Below, piece after piece: positions 1 to 12,293 of a DNA stretch of 64,000 nt. The stretch's first letter is position 1. Each line of letters starts with the position of its first letter. The stretch is from Brachynemurus nebulosus (Eukaryota > Arthropoda > Insecta > Neuroptera > Myrmeleontidae). The notes beneath the pieces are model-generated. The model searched no databases. It was not told the DNA's origin and worked only from the letters and a program-made list of their open reading frames with translations. Location: contig JAPWDM010000017.1 in the NCBI GenBank assembly GCA_035578155.1, positions 2,814,001 through 2,878,000 on the forward strand, given 5' to 3'. Made by a program: the position numbers and the translations under genes.

Positions 1-1720
1 TATATTTAACTATTTTTTCTTCACAGATGACAGTAAAATATTACAATACCTATATAGTATTACTAGCTGTGACCCGTGGTTTCACCCACGTAAAATTATC
101 TTAACTATTGGTCAAATGATCAATTTTAAATTAGATATTCGGAAATAATACCTGGCTCCGCTCGTCAAACGATTCTAAAGTAGCAATCTGCATATTTCAG
201 TACCATGGCTTATGTAGCTAAATACCCCGTATCAATAGGTAGTTTTAGGAGTATTTCCATTTTAAGCCTTGCTTGGGGCACCAAGATAGCAGGGGACAAT
301 TTTAATATCACAATTAATTTGGGGCTTATTTGATGGCCTTGACGGACAATTCTGACCTCGAGGTTCATTCAAATTTGATATTCTAAAATTCTGAGCATAA
401 TTCTCGCCTAATAACCCTAAATTAACCGTATTCATATTTCCATAGCATATTTAATTTTCATAAAATATTTTCAAAATCCAACCGTTTAATCTTAATTCTA
501 TTAGATAATGCTGGGGGTTAATTTTGATGTCACTTTACATTTAAATTAAATATTCTAAATTTCTTTATAAAATCAGTTTCTTCTAGTGTTTCGCTCCGTT
601 CGTCCAATGATCTTAAAATAGATATATATGCATATAGCTGAGACCCGCCGTTTCACTTGCATAAAATTATCTGAATTATAGGTAAAATTTATATAGGTCA
701 ATTCAATCATATATTCCAAAATTCTGTGCAAAATCAATTATTTATAGCACTTGACCCTGCTCGCCCAATGACTCTAAAATGACTATCTTCATATTTTATT
801 AGCATGGCTAATTTCCGCACCGTAAGAACTTAGTATAGTTACTATACCAACAGTCTTAGAATTGCTTCTATTTTAGGCCCTTCAAGGCACCAAGGCCCCA
901 GGAAATCATTTTAACGTCAGTTTCATCTTTCACAGAGATCTCAACAGTACTTGAGTAAAAATTGTCAAATTTCTTCAGTTTTTTAATTCGCTCTCTGTTT
1001 GATGTAACTGACGGACAATGTGACCACACGTCCATTTAAATTTGATATTTTGAAATTTTGTACAAAATCAGTTCCTTATGTGCTTCGCTTCGCTCGCTCG
1101 ACGACACAAAAATATTATTCATATTTTCAAGTCATATTCATATTTTTATAGTACGTCTAATTTTCATAAAATTTTATCAAAATGAGTCAAGTGGTTTAAT
1201 TAGAGTATAGAGTTGTTTAATTCGATAGCGCTGAATGATTCATTCCAACTTCACCTTAATTTCAAATCAAATATTCTGAATTGGCTATATTCATATTTCA
1301 ATAATATGTCTAATTTCCATACCTTGAGATCTTATCGTATGTAGTTAGATATGCATAGTGACAATTTCAAGAGAACTGTAATTTGTGAGACATTTTGAGA
1401 TCCTAGGATCTGGAGAATATTTCAGAATTCACATTAATTTATTTCGGAATCTCTGTAATATTTGAGAAAAATTTGGATAAGATCCGTTTGGTCGTTTATT
1501 TGGAGGGTTTTTTGGGTCCGCAAAGCTCACGGGGGGGTTTTATCCTCATGTCGTTTTTCAGAAACTCAGTACTATTTGAGAAAAATTTTGTCAAGATTCG
1601 TTCAGCCATTTATTTTGGGTTTCTTTGGAGAGCCAAAAATTTGGTGACGATACGTCCAGTTGCTTACTTTAGGCTTTCTTGGGGGTTCTCAGGTCCTACA
1701 GGATAACTTCAACTTTGATC
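1..1720. repeat. Degenerate interspersed repeat relics
   Basis: No gene is visible. The stretch repeats a degenerate theme: a start of the type TAGCTGTGACCCG near 65 and again near 634, and GC-richer words of the type GCTCGCTCGACGA or GCTCGCCCAATGA near 150, 590, 755 and 1085, each followed by TCTAAA/TTAAAA-like text. The same words recur near 41365-41460, near 40625 and in reverse near 51100. This looks like decayed copies of one dispersed repeat. From about 1460 to 1700 a second theme (TTTGAGAAAAATTT plus AAGATCCGTT-like text) occurs twice about 119 bp apart. Short reading frames here have no recognisable motif. Confidence 0.5.
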
Positions 1721-1992
1721 ATCTTTTTTTTGGATTCTTATACCAATTTTACCTATAGTTTTGTTATATCATTTTTTTGATACCTGCTACCGTTTTCTCG
1801 AAACTACTGAAGACAGATAAGTAATTTCATTTTTAATATCAGGATGACCGAGCCCGGCCCGATGGAAATTTCATCTTTATGGAATTTGCTGAGAAGAGCA
1901 GACACACATGCCAATTGATGATAACTGGACAGTCCAGTTGTCTATTTTCTTTTAAGGATACAAATAGTTTGAAATTTTTTAACCTAAGCTTC
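1721..1992. other. AT-rich intergenic, nothing recognised
   Basis: I see no coding pattern. The words GACCGAGCCCGGCCCGATGG near 1847 resemble the GGGACCGAGC end of the TIR element that starts at 2316, so this may be a broken end of the same family. Confidence 0.4.
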
Positions 1993-2208
1993 CCAAATAT
2001 TTTACTAATTTATCATAGGAGATGAAGGTTTAAAAATAATAATTCTACATTCTTCCGTAGAATAAACTGTTTCTTTATTTTCTCTTTTTTCCAAAAATTT
2101 TTCGGTATCTTTTATAGAGAAAATAAAGAAACAATTTATTCTACGGAAGAATGTTGAATTATTATTTTTAATCCTTCATCTTCTATGATAAATTAGTAAA
2201 ATATTTGG
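1993..2208. mobile_element. Short fold-back (hairpin) element, ~216 bp
   Basis: The left arm (about 1993-2086) and right arm (about 2119-2208) are near-perfect reverse complements around a ~33-nt AT-rich loop. Shared arm words include TTTACTAATTTATCATAG, TTCTTCCGTAGAATAAA and TTTCTTTATTTTCTC with their complements on the right. Weaker pairing continues outside the arms (GGTTA and AAATTTCA words on both sides), so the original inverted repeat may have been longer. There is no coding capacity. It could be a fold-back MITE; the superfamily is not identifiable because no clear target duplication is seen. Confidence 0.75.
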
Positions 2209-2315
2209 TTACAAAATTTCAGATTATTACAATATCCCAATAAAACCATATTGGATACAAATAGTATTTTGCACAGTAAATAAGTAATTTCATAGTAGTC
2301 ACAGGTAAAAATATT

Positions 2316-4779
2316 ATAGGGACCGAGCCTGAACTAAAGACGGTAGCACTGGCACCGATAGTGGCGCCTTTATGTGTCTAAAAATGAAAAATAAAAATGG
2401 TGAATGAGAAACGAGGGAAATAGAAATGAGTGTTACTATGGTGTTACTTGATTTGAATTTTTTTTTGCTTGTCAATTAATAAAAATTAAAAGAAATTGAA
2501 GCCCCTTGTTTAGAAAAATGCAATATATCGCCAAATTAAACGTAGGTACATACTCTAATGGAAAATACGGAATTTTTGTTATATTTCAATAAAAAATTAT
2601 GCTAAAAATTTAAAATTTTTCATAGAAAATAGGCAAATCTGTTTAAACTTAAAAATAAACGAAATAATATACGAAACTTAAAAATAAATAATTAGAAAAT
2701 ACTATACTATCCGGCGTTGTTGAAAAAAAGTTAATTCTTGGAGTAAATGAATTATTAACTGAAAATCTGGTAACAGCTGATAATGTGATATTAACTGAAG
2801 CGTGGTGAAAAATCCAAAAATAAAATGAAATCTTATATTAAACAATAATATGAAATGGAAAAATTTTAATGAACCCAAGCTAGTACCGAAATGTTAACTG
2901 AAAATTATTTAGGGTTTTTTTAATAGTTAAAACAAATAAAAGCAATAATCTTGAAGGTTTTTTATTGTTGTTATTTTAATATGTAAAGAAATAATTATTT
3001 GAAAGTGAAATTTTAAATCTTAACTCTGTCGAATAACCTTTTCTATAAAAAACTGGCAGGATGACTTCTTTTAAAACAACTATAATAGAGGGAAACAAAA
3101 TTCAAACAAATTCAGTTATCGTTAAATAAAAGAAAAAAAATTTAATTTCTGTAAAGAATTGGTAATTTTTTTTTCTGTATGATTCTTTCAACATGATGTC
3201 CTTACTGAAACAATTTTATAAGTTTCTTCAGTTTTATTTTTCATTATAAAACAGTCACTAGCTTAACATCGATAACAATTGTTTAATCATTTTGTACTCT
3301 GTCAATGATTACATTAATACCTTTTACTTTTAGCGGGGTTTATGTGTGTATTTCAGTACACTATATGATTCTGCGTGTGTCCAGAAAGTTTTGTTTAAAT
3401 ATTTCAGACCTACAAGTATTTACAGTTGCCTTTGACGGCCACGCAATCAATTTTCCTGGCAAGATATGTAACGTTGAAATAGCAGCAATAATTTTTTTTT
3501 TATATTTTATATATAATACACTTAAATTAGAATAATACAAACTGGTTTTTAATTTCTTGAGTATAATGGACAATCTTGTCTTTTCGGGAACTTACTAACT
3601 TTTTACTTTCTGTAAGAGCATTTAAAAACAATTCTACACATTACATGTAATATCTAGGGGCATATTACCTATGGACTGACTGAGTTACAGCCCAGGAAGG
3701 TAGAATTGTAGGGGCTGCAAGTATTTCTTCAATAAAAAATAATGAAAAGTAAAGACCAATTGTAAATCTGAATGCCCTTTAAGGCTACTCAATTTCTCCT
3801 CAAAAATTCTTTAGGATTTGTAAATACCTCCGTAATACTACGACTCAAACGCGACTGAATTCTTCAATAGAAAGCAACTTGATGGAAAAGAGACTATTCA
3901 GAGTTGTATCACAGAAAATAAAAGTTCTTAGGAAAGTAAGAGTTTGGGTCTAAATAAATGCCCATTCTCAAGAAACGTTTTTTATAACTAATATTTTAGA
4001 GCAAACATGTGAAGAAATGCCGATGGTGGGGAGTGGGATTTAATTTAAACACGCCATTGGTAACACCCATTATATTATTATATTTTTTTTTCATTTTTTT
4101 AGACTTTAGCTCATGAAAACCTGAATAAAAGCTTCGTTTCGGAATTAATAACATATGGATCATAACTTGCATCTTTCATTTTATTTTTTGAGGTAATTTT
4201 AATGTTAGCCTCACAGATTGAATTTAAGGTTTTCTTCACGTTAATATTAACTTGCATTTCTGTACATTTTATCCCACCTATGTTGCTTAAATTACACATA
4301 ATTTGGATTGGTGGATTCTTCGAAACATTCTTCTGTATGACAGCTACTATTATCACTTTATTATTACTGGGATATTACATTATAATGCTATGTTAATTCT
4401 CTGATTCTGTTATGGTACAGTTGTTTGTGCGCAGTTTTGCAAATTCTAAATCTGCAGTTTTGCAATACCAACACAATCACATCAGCAAAACGTTTGTACT
4501 TACTTTTACTAAGAAAATTGGAACAACTTTTAATACAACAATATCTTATTATGAAGTTCATACTGATATTAATCCTACTAATAGCATTAATTGATAATAC
4601 AATGAGCAAGAGCATTTCAAGCATTTTAAATATTAAAAAAATTTAATTTGACATTTAATAACATTATAGACATGATATCCAAAATATTTAAAAATAGTTA
4701 TTTATATCTATGTCATGCCCGAAATGCTTCTCTAAATTTGACACCAGGTGGCAATAATGTCGTCAAGCTCGGTCCCTAT
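2316..4779. mobile_element. 2.46 kb element bounded by GGGACCGAGC inverted ends, TA target
   Basis: The left end reads ATAGGGACCGAGCCTGA at 2316 and the right end is its complement (one C/T difference), finishing at 4779. A TA dinucleotide flanks both ends, as expected for Tc1/mariner-type insertion. The interior is AT-rich and holds no conserved transposase; overlapping short frames at 3305-3573 and 4111-4646 occur on both strands and look like chance open stretches. It is inferred to be a non-autonomous or fully decayed DNA transposon. The pairing of the two ends rests on about 16 bp of terminal identity only. Confidence 0.5.
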
Positions 4780-5529
4780 TGATAGTATCTCTAGGAATAT
4801 TTATTAATACTTATTTACAAAAATCTCAAATTACAATTACTTAGCAACTATCTAAAATTTTTATGATTTTTTGATAAATTGGCCACAGACTGCTGTATTA
4901 CAGTAATAAAAAATTAATATCTTACGGTTTTTCGTAAATTTCGACGGTTAGACAAAAAATTTTGCAAAACCCGTTCTTAGCGAGCGTCTACGACCCAATA
5001 GGGACCTACATGCCAAATTTCAAGTTTGTAGCTATTGTAGTTTTGGAGATTTCTATATAGATGAGTGAGTGAATGAGTGGCATTTCTCGTTTATATAATA
5101 GATAATCGTCACTGCCATCTTGGATAAAAAACACAATTTTGATGGGTAAAATTTTTAACCATTTTTTAAGATTAAATTAGTGAATATTTTTTTTTTTTTT
5201 GTTTTTATAAAAGGTACGTACAGGTAGGTAAATATGATGTTATTTTTTTTAACAATATAAAACAAGAAATGCCTGGCACTGCAAAAATTCAACGAACTTT
5301 TTTGCCTTAATAAATACCTTAAACCTGAATAAGAATTTTTTTTTATTTTTCCCGTTATATGTAGAGCTTGTTTTATCGAAATACAATTGCTTCCTCCATT
5401 TTTAAAAAATCATGCATGCTGATGCAGCTGATAGACTCAACCATATCATGGATGGTACAACGATCGCCATCGCGGCTAATTCAGATCGGTCAGAATGAGA
5501 TACAAATGAATAATAAATATTACATTCAG
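4780..5529. repeat. Relic of the repeat that also hosts the 53.3-54.5 kb nest
   Basis: From about 4880 to 5105 the sequence matches, in reverse orientation, the outer element at 53331-54502. Shared text covers TACGGTTTTTCGTAAA, the segment before TTTTGCAAAA, a GTCGTAGACGC/GATCGTAGGCGC segment, and an end rich in AAATCTCCA and TATATAATAGA. The window therefore holds two dispersed copies of one family. From 5105 to 5529 nothing is recognised except a (T)12 run near 5190. Confidence 0.55.
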
Positions 5530-6258
5530 ATAAGCCTGAATTACACATGGCGAGTTTATTCACTAGTGAATAGTGAGAAAATCGGCTAGCGAGTGCAAAC
5601 GTATCGACTCGCTCAATGAATACCGATTACACACATAGCTAGTATATTCGCTAACACGACGTGTTGTTGTTATTAAAATTTAACTGAGCAAATATTTCAT
5701 GTTTTGTTTTTTTTCCTCTCTTACTTATTATTATTACTACAAACTTATTTTTATTAAAATTTTCATTACTGTAGTATTTATATGTTATATAATTTACTAT
5801 AAGTTTTTATTTTCTTTACTTATTAAAAATGTGAAGTGGACTTTTTTTACGTGAGTACTACGCTGTGAAACATAAAATACCAAATTTTTCCCGTCTTATA
5901 ACACAATTTTTTATCTACCTATCGAATTTTTTGGATTTTTCTGAAAATTTTTACGTAACAATAATAATAATAACGCTGGAATTACAAATCCTGCATAAAT
6001 AATCTCTGTTGACATTTTGAAAGAACTGTCAAATACAGCGGTTTTACCCGTTAAATATAACGCCAGCGAGTTAAAATAAGAAGCGAGTAGTGAGCAAAGT
6101 AGACCGGTCTTCAAGTTTACTCGCTTTAGAAAAGCGAGTAACTAGTCAAGAATATTACACTAAGCGAGTTTACTAGCAGCGAGCAAATTCGCTAGCGAAT
6201 AGCAAACAAATTCGCAAGCGAATAGCGAGCAAACTCGCCAAGTGTAATACAGGCTTAT
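5530..6258. mobile_element. MITE-like element with TAAGCCTGAATTACAC ends
   Basis: The left terminus (ATAAGCCTGAATTACAC then GGCGAGTTT) is repeated as an inverted complement at the right end (AACTCGCC then GTGTAATACAGGCTTAT), giving about 25 bp of imperfect TIR. Both subterminal parts are filled with GCGAGT/CTCGC words (about a dozen within 6050-6240), a typical subterminal-repeat arrangement for transposase binding. There is no coding frame of note. No clean target duplication could be read. It could belong to PIF/Harbinger-like or another cut-and-paste superfamily. Confidence 0.6.
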
Positions 6259-6693
6259 ATAACTATTATTACACACGGATTCAATGTAGATACTATGTAA
6301 CACTAAAACACAGGAGTTTTTATATTTTGACAAAAGTTTACATTAAAAAAAATAAATCAGTTTATAACACGATGATGGTCATAAAGAATTATGACGGAAT
6401 GACTGACTGCTACACTATTTTGACAGCTAGTACACTTTATATAGAATTGCTGACGCTGTACGACGTGGTGTATGCGCTAGTGAGATTTCACTTGGCGTCT
6501 CATGACATCAATGACCGTCAAGGTGTTAATTGTAAGTAAAATTCAGCGTAGAAAGCGAAATACCTCTGTTACAGCATTTTACATAACATAGCGAATTTTC
6601 GATCACAAAAGTAACTTTTTCTCAAAAACTCGTTTACCTAGAATAATAGTTCACAACGTATTTTATGTAATGTTTTCTGTTCTTTGCCATGGT
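6259..6693. repeat. Dispersed repeat relic, shares sequence with 17640-17730
   Basis: About 6410-6515 (TATTTTGACAGCTAG, then TACGACGTGGTGTATG and GAGATTTCACTTGGCGTC) reappears in reverse orientation at 17630-17730. A 70-codon open frame at 6327-6539 lies over this repeat; it has no recognisable domain and I do not treat it as a gene. The part after 6550 (ACATAACATAGCGAATTTTC) resembles the end of the family C repeats. Confidence 0.45.
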
Positions 6694-6922
6694 CAGGACC
6701 GCACCTACAATTATTATGAAGGGGGGAGCAAACTTTGTTACTGGCGCCCTCCCGAGAAAAATTTAAATTTAAAAATTCAAAAATCCCTGTGCAAAAAAAC
6801 AAGTGACGAGCAAAAAAAACCTCAAATTCAACATTTTGGCGCCCCCAAACTTGCACTTTTGCCGCCCCCTAACACCTGCAGGGGGGCCACGTGTCCCGGC
6901 TGCACTACCTAGATCCGCCCTG
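6694..6922. mobile_element. hAT-like MITE, 229 bp, 8-bp target duplication
   Basis: The ends are CAGGACCGCACCTAC at 6694 and an inverted CTACCTAGATCCGCCCTG ending at 6922. They are flanked by GCCATGGT (6686-6693) and GTCATGGT (6923-6930), an 8-bp duplication with one mismatch. The interior is unusually GC-rich for the window, with runs of G and C (GGGGGG, GCGCCCTCC, GCCGCCCC). Fragments with similar CAGGGCCCGATCTAG and GCCGCCCT words occur at 38570-38700. The 8-bp duplication and CAGG-type ends fit the hAT superfamily. Opposed short frames through it are chance frames. Confidence 0.7.
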
Positions 6923-6930
6923 GTCATGGT

Positions 6931-7290
6931 GTAAGAAACATTGAAAAACTTAAACTTTGACAAATTTTTGAAAAACACATTTTTTTTTTGAGGTTCTTAG
7001 CATCGAACATGTCTGGTTGAAGAACTCATCTAAGATTTTTGGATTGAAATTTTGTAAAAATAGAATGTGTCGTTCGAGAACTATCGGGCACATATTTAGT
7101 GAATGTCATTTTCGGCTTCTAAGGACTACAAAAACCAATTTCTATCTTAGTCCTGAGCTCAAATCTCACCGTAACAATGGCTGTAATAGCCAAAAATTTC
7201 CATTCGGAAATTTGCTAAAATCAGCAAAAAATTTTGAATTGCGAATAAGCCACATTGCAGATATACTTGTATAGCTGCATTGCTCACGCA
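6931..7290. repeat. Family B repeat copy
   Basis: The text resembles 11690-12000, 25640-25760, 30690-30820, 39330-39910, 40310-40440 and 42765-42830: a segment of the form GTCTGGTTGAAGAACTCATC, then TCGTTCGAGAACTATCG, then a GGAAATTTGCTAAAA end after a nearby TGGCTGTAATAGCC. Other copies carry an inserted (TA)n tract after the TCGAGAGTTATCGCGCGG text. An 85-codon frame at 7017-7274 lies in this repeat and shows no domain. Confidence 0.5.
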
Positions 7291-8106
7291 TAATCGGCAG
7301 TTGACTGTATTTATTTCAATATGTAACTGCAAGTATAAAGTATATACTATTATTTATGCAATCTAAAATGAAATAAGATTTGTGTATTTGACAGTAATGT
7401 ATCGTTAGTAATATTTACATACACTCTGTGAAAATCTTAGTCAGTTACCAACAATCATACATGAATTTTATATAAATTATATTCTTTCCTGCAAATGACT
7501 ATTATGAAACATCAGCTTGCTTTTTCTCGAGATGAGAAGTAAAATTCATACCATTTTGTTTCCCCTTGCAAAATAAAACGGTGTATGTACCAGAAATGTA
7601 CTGAATGGTCCCTTCTTATTATGTTATCACAGTCGTTTGGGAAATAAATATGTATAAAACAGAGCCAACATTTTATTGTATAAACAATATTTTATGTACG
7701 TTACCTACTATACGACTGGTCCTTTTTAAATCTCGAATAGAACATAACAAGAGCAGAAATTGAAATAGTCATAAAATGCGCTTCGTTAATAAAGTTAATA
7801 GAAATTTTATGAGGTTTTTAAAAAATCTAGCCGCAGTTAGTCAAACATTTTTTTTTCTCCATCAAAGAACGCGTAAAATATGATGACAACTGATGATAAT
7901 GGTCTTTCCGTACTGTGTAGTCGGTACAAGGAATTGAAGAATAAAATAAAATATTCTATGGTATAGGTACCTACCACATACCCACGTCAACATCCGGAGC
8001 ATCAATATTCATCTATATGGGGAGGATATGCTTCGACTATTTTAAATAAAAACTCAATTTTATGCCAAGAAAACCTCCCTGATTATTATTTCATTTTGAA
8101 TATAAA
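7291..8106. other. AT-rich intergenic, nothing recognised
   Basis: No coding pattern, repeat end or RNA gene was recognised. The sequence is moderately complex and AT-rich. Confidence 0.4.
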
Positions 8107-8560
8107 ATACCCCTGTCGCAGCATCTGCATAACATAGCGAATTTCCAAATTTTGGGGACTGGCGGATCTCATCTAAGAACTGTACCTATTTAAAATAGTT
8201 TAGCTTTCTAAGAGTAAAAGATTTTTTAAAATCGGCTGGGTAATTAGTTTTGATATTTTTGGAACCCAAGAACCCGAACGGACTTTGTGCAGCATAGTTG
8301 TATCCATCTAAAATAATTTAGTTCTCTAACAGTGAAAAAATTTTCAAAATCGGTCGGTTAGTTTATTTTTTACAATAATGGGAACAGTAAACCCTGGCGG
8401 AAATCATACAACATAACCTTTATTCATCTAAAATAATTTTAGTAAAAAGTTTATCCTAACAGTAAAAAACGGGTCCTAGGGATCTCATATAACTTATGGT
8501 AGTTCGTAAGGTTCTTGTGGACATCATTTAATTACTTAATGAATTCAAATACTTTAACTT
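8107..8560 (-). repeat. Family C fragment in reverse orientation
   Basis: The start (CCCCTGTCGCAGCATCTGC at about 8111) is the reverse complement of the conserved end of the 120-bp-monomer elements at 34960 and 36430. Further on, TCTAAAATAATTTAG, AGTGAAAAAATTTTCAAAAT and CGGTCGGTTAGTTTATTTTT correspond to monomers of that family read in reverse. This is a partial, diverged copy. Confidence 0.65.
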
Positions 8561-11500
8561 ACTAACGGTGAAAAAATTTTCAAAATTTTCGACATTCGCT
8601 AAAAAAATCATTGAAAAATATTTGATATGTTTCGATCAATTAATGGTCAACATCAGCAAATAAAAGTTACTAAAATCGAAGAAAAGAATGAGTTATTTGT
8701 CCGTAGAAATTAAAATACAAATTCTGAAAACGAGCAAAGAAATATTGAAAAAACTAGATCGGCAAAACATTCTGACAAATAACACTACCCAACTAATACT
8801 TGCCAATTTGAATGAAACTTAACATACTTATTAAACAGCGAAAAATATTAAATACGTGTTTTTTTATTTCGGCTAAATACGCTTTTTAGGGGTAGAAAAC
8901 ACCATTCAACCTCTGTAGATGAAAACAGTTATAGCTAAATATTTTTGAAACGGCATATTTTTTGAAAAAAGGGCTGAGTACCAAATTTGTAGAATTTAAA
9001 GCGATGCACTTGATAGTGACCCTGAAATCGATTTTCAAGGTCAGTTGAAAATGATTAGCCATTGCCGAACTTTGACCATATCCTATACCTATAAGCAGTA
9101 ATTTCATGTATTGACTCAATCTATCTTCAAAATTGATTTGTTGCGTTATTTTTCTAAAATAAAAAAAATAAAAACCTGACGAAATGAAAAAATAGGCGCA
9201 AATTTATAGAAAAAATTAGAAGAAAACATTTTTGTAAGTAATTTTAGAAGTTAAGAAAAGATTTAATATCACTCCAATTGTAAGTTAAACATTAACTTTA
9301 TGTTATATTAGAAATTTTCAAAATTTTTTAAAATTTTTATTGCTACTCTATAGTTATCATATTAGGAATTAAATTCAACATATGATTAACTATTATTTTT
9401 CCGATTGCGATTGAGCAAGTATTTTTCAAAATTACTTCTTGATCACTTATTTTCTATCTTGCATGTGAAATTCGTTCGAATATACTTTGAACCATTTAGG
9501 GATGAAAAGTAAACTACTCCTTTTGAAAAATATTAAATGATTTTCAAATGACTTTGGAAATTGACCTCAAGGTCAACTTCAAAGTCAAGTGCATCACGAG
9601 AGTCAAGTGCTTCAAGATCATCAAGTGCATCACTTTGAACTCTATAACTTTGGTCCTAAGCACTTTTTTCAGAAAATATATCGTACCATAATCCACTTCT
9701 ATGTTGATTCCTGGTCTCTTTTCCTGCGTTTCTAATATTTATGTCAATAAAAAATGTGCTACCGTAGACAAGGATGAATAGGTACGCATTCCGACTTCAC
9801 ACCGTATTTTTTTGTATTTATTTTATGAGTACCTAATCTTTAATATATTAAAAATTTACGCGAAGATGGTCACTTTATCAGCAGTATCCAAAAAAATTTA
9901 AAAATATCGGTGGTTTTTGAAAAATTAACAAAAATCGTATAATTTCTTCTCTATGAAAAATTGGGGTCAAAAGAGACGAGAAAAGAGTAAATGGGGACAA
10001 CCCGTAGGGTCGACCAAAATTGAAATTCTAATATAAAATAATTTCGAACTTTTTGTATTTATACATTCAAAAAAGAAATAATAGGTACTTGATGATTTTC
10101 TGTAAAAATAAACGTAGAATCTAAAATAAAGTTTATATACTCCTGTCGTTTACCCCTAAGTTTATATTCCTCCTATTCTTATTTTAGTTCAAAAAATAAT
10201 TTTTCAAAAGACTAAGACATAATAATTAATAACAGTGAGATTCTACGTCCATTTTCAGACTTTTGTTTATTAAATTGCGTAAAAGCTAGTAAATGCAATA
10301 ACAGATATGATGAATTTATAAGGATTTTCTTGTACTACAAAATCTTAAAAATATGGAAACGCGTACTTTTTTTTCGTTAATTGTGTTTTATTCTTTTGCA
10401 CAAAATTTTAAAAATACTTTATTTTCTTAAGAAAGGGAGGCAACTTTAGTCACAGATATGCCTATGAACAGTTTTTGGTAATCCGGGAAAAACGAAAACA
10501 CTTTTTAAAATTTTTTTATTGTTAAAATCGAAATGTTCTTTTAAAGAGGGTTAAAATTACCATATTTTATATTAAAATTTTAACACAATCACTCCCTAAT
10601 TAACGAGCCTTACTTAATATTAGCAAATTGAGAAAAAACACGTCAATTAGATTTTTTTACACAGATTTTATTTGTTATATAATTCAAAAGGATATTTTAA
10701 AAATGTGTATGAATGGCTTTCATTAAATAAATTTCAATATATTTTCCATTTATTTTAACAGTGGAATGTCCTTATTAGTGGCTATACTTTCGGCTTGGAG
10801 CGAATTAGACGAAGATTTTCTTCTAAAACCAAATTTAATAATTAATTAAAGAAATAAAAAAAAATTTGTGGAGTTCCTACCGTTCAAATATAATCTTTAT
10901 TGTATGTAAAAATGTTATTACATTTTTTCAAAAAACTGTAAGTAAACTGTAAAATTTTCTTTACAAATATGTTAAAATAGAGAAATGTTTCCTTTTTAAT
11001 TTATTTTTAACTCTTTTTAAATGATTCACTTTAAAATTTTTTAATATTTCTTAATCGAAATTTCATAAAAGAATGTGTCAAAATTTAAAAAAATTTTTCT
11101 TTGTTAAAAAAAAAAATTGAATGTGCAAAATTATTTAATATTAGAATGCTCTGATTATACAATTCTAATCATAACTGTATTGTCAATTGGATAAAAAATT
11201 ACGTAAAAATATTATTGTTTGAATATGATTTAACGTAATTTTTATACGATTGAAGCAAACTCTTATTAATTTTAGGAAGGTGTAAATATAATCTAAATTC
11301 TGATCATATCACATAACAGATATCGTCGGGATTTTTTTTGTAAAAAAAAATGGAACAGAGATACATTATAAAAACATTTAACTGACAGAGAAATAGAATA
11401 TAGCCGAATCGTTAAATTGGATTAAAAAAATCATGACACGCTACTTATAAAGCGGTTTTTTTCGAATTTAGCTCGCAAAAAATGAGACAGAAAAAAAAAG

Positions 11501-11689
11501 AATGCGAGTGCGAGTGAAATGGAAAACGACATATTTCCTAGTTTTTCTCGAAAAGTAAGTAATTTAGAGCAACGGTATAAAAACATTTTTTATGCGTTTT
11601 ACCTTTTACAATGGCTTAGTGTAAAAAAAAATTTGAAAAATTGCTTAATTCTGGCAAAAAACTCATTTTGTTGACAAAAAACGCCCGGA
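8561..11689. other. AT-rich intergenic, old relics only
   Basis: Over 3 kb of very AT-rich sequence without a credible gene. 8925-9070 and 9540-9660 both hold CAAGGTCA-type text, with GTCAAGTGCATC words repeated near 9590 and 9620. 9955-10020 holds text on the pattern AAAGAGTAAATGGGGAC, similar to 38860-38930, suggesting another dispersed repeat. A 77-codon frame on the minus strand at 8886-9119 shows no domain. Confidence 0.35.
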
Positions 11690-11809
11690 AAACCTACTTC
11701 TGGGCATCCGACGTGTCTGGCTAACGAACTCATCCAACGATTTGGAAAATCGAATTCGCACACAAAATTTCATAAGCATTAAACGCTTCGTTCGAGAGTT
11801 ATCGCGCGG

Positions 11810-11853
<44 letters not shown>

Positions 11854-12000
11854 TTTAGTGAATATCATTTTCGTATTCTAGGGACCTCAAAACATATTTC
11901 TGATATGGTCTCGGGCTTAGGTCGCACCATGACACCTGGCGTAAAAGCTGAATTTCCAGTTTTGGAAATTCGCTAAAAAGCAAAAAAAAAAAATGTAATA
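11690..12000. repeat. Family B copy with (TA)n tract
   Basis: It begins with GGCATCCGACGTGTCTGGC and continues through TCGTTCGAGAGTTATCGCGC into a (TA)n tract (about 11813-11850). After the tract come CTAGGGACCTCAAAACATAT and a GGAAATTCGCTAAAA end. The closest relatives are 40310-40440 and, in reverse, 30690-30820, both of which also run into (TA)n at the same point. Confidence 0.6.
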
Positions 12001-12293
12001 TAATAGAAAACAGAACTAGCAATAATACAATAAAGAACTGCAAGCTGATGCACTAGTACTTAAATGGAATGAGTTTTAGATGATGTTTTTAAATGCAGTC
12101 ACCTATCGTTTTACCTAGTTTAATAAATTTTTGAGTAAGCTGTAAGAAGGTTAAACTGAAAAAATTGTTTAGTTGATGTTACCAAGAAAAATATTGTTAG
12201 CTTGAAATAATTGCCCTAAACTTTTTACAGTTTACACTACTAACTGGGTAAAGTCACCCAAACCAAAGAAAAATAAATCTAAGTAAAAAAAAA
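12001..12293. other. AT-rich spacer, nothing recognised
   Basis: No motif or repeat end was recognised. It ends in a poly(A) run that abuts the stem-loop end of family A at 12294. Confidence 0.35.

Noticed and set aside
4111..4646. Cluster of overlapping short frames on both strands
   Set aside because: They overlap each other in several frames with AT-driven composition and show no start context, domain or splice pattern.
6638..6978. Overlapping frames crossing the GC-rich patch at 6700-6920
   Set aside because: The patch is a hAT-like MITE with terminal repeats and an 8-bp duplication. The frames run through it in opposite directions.
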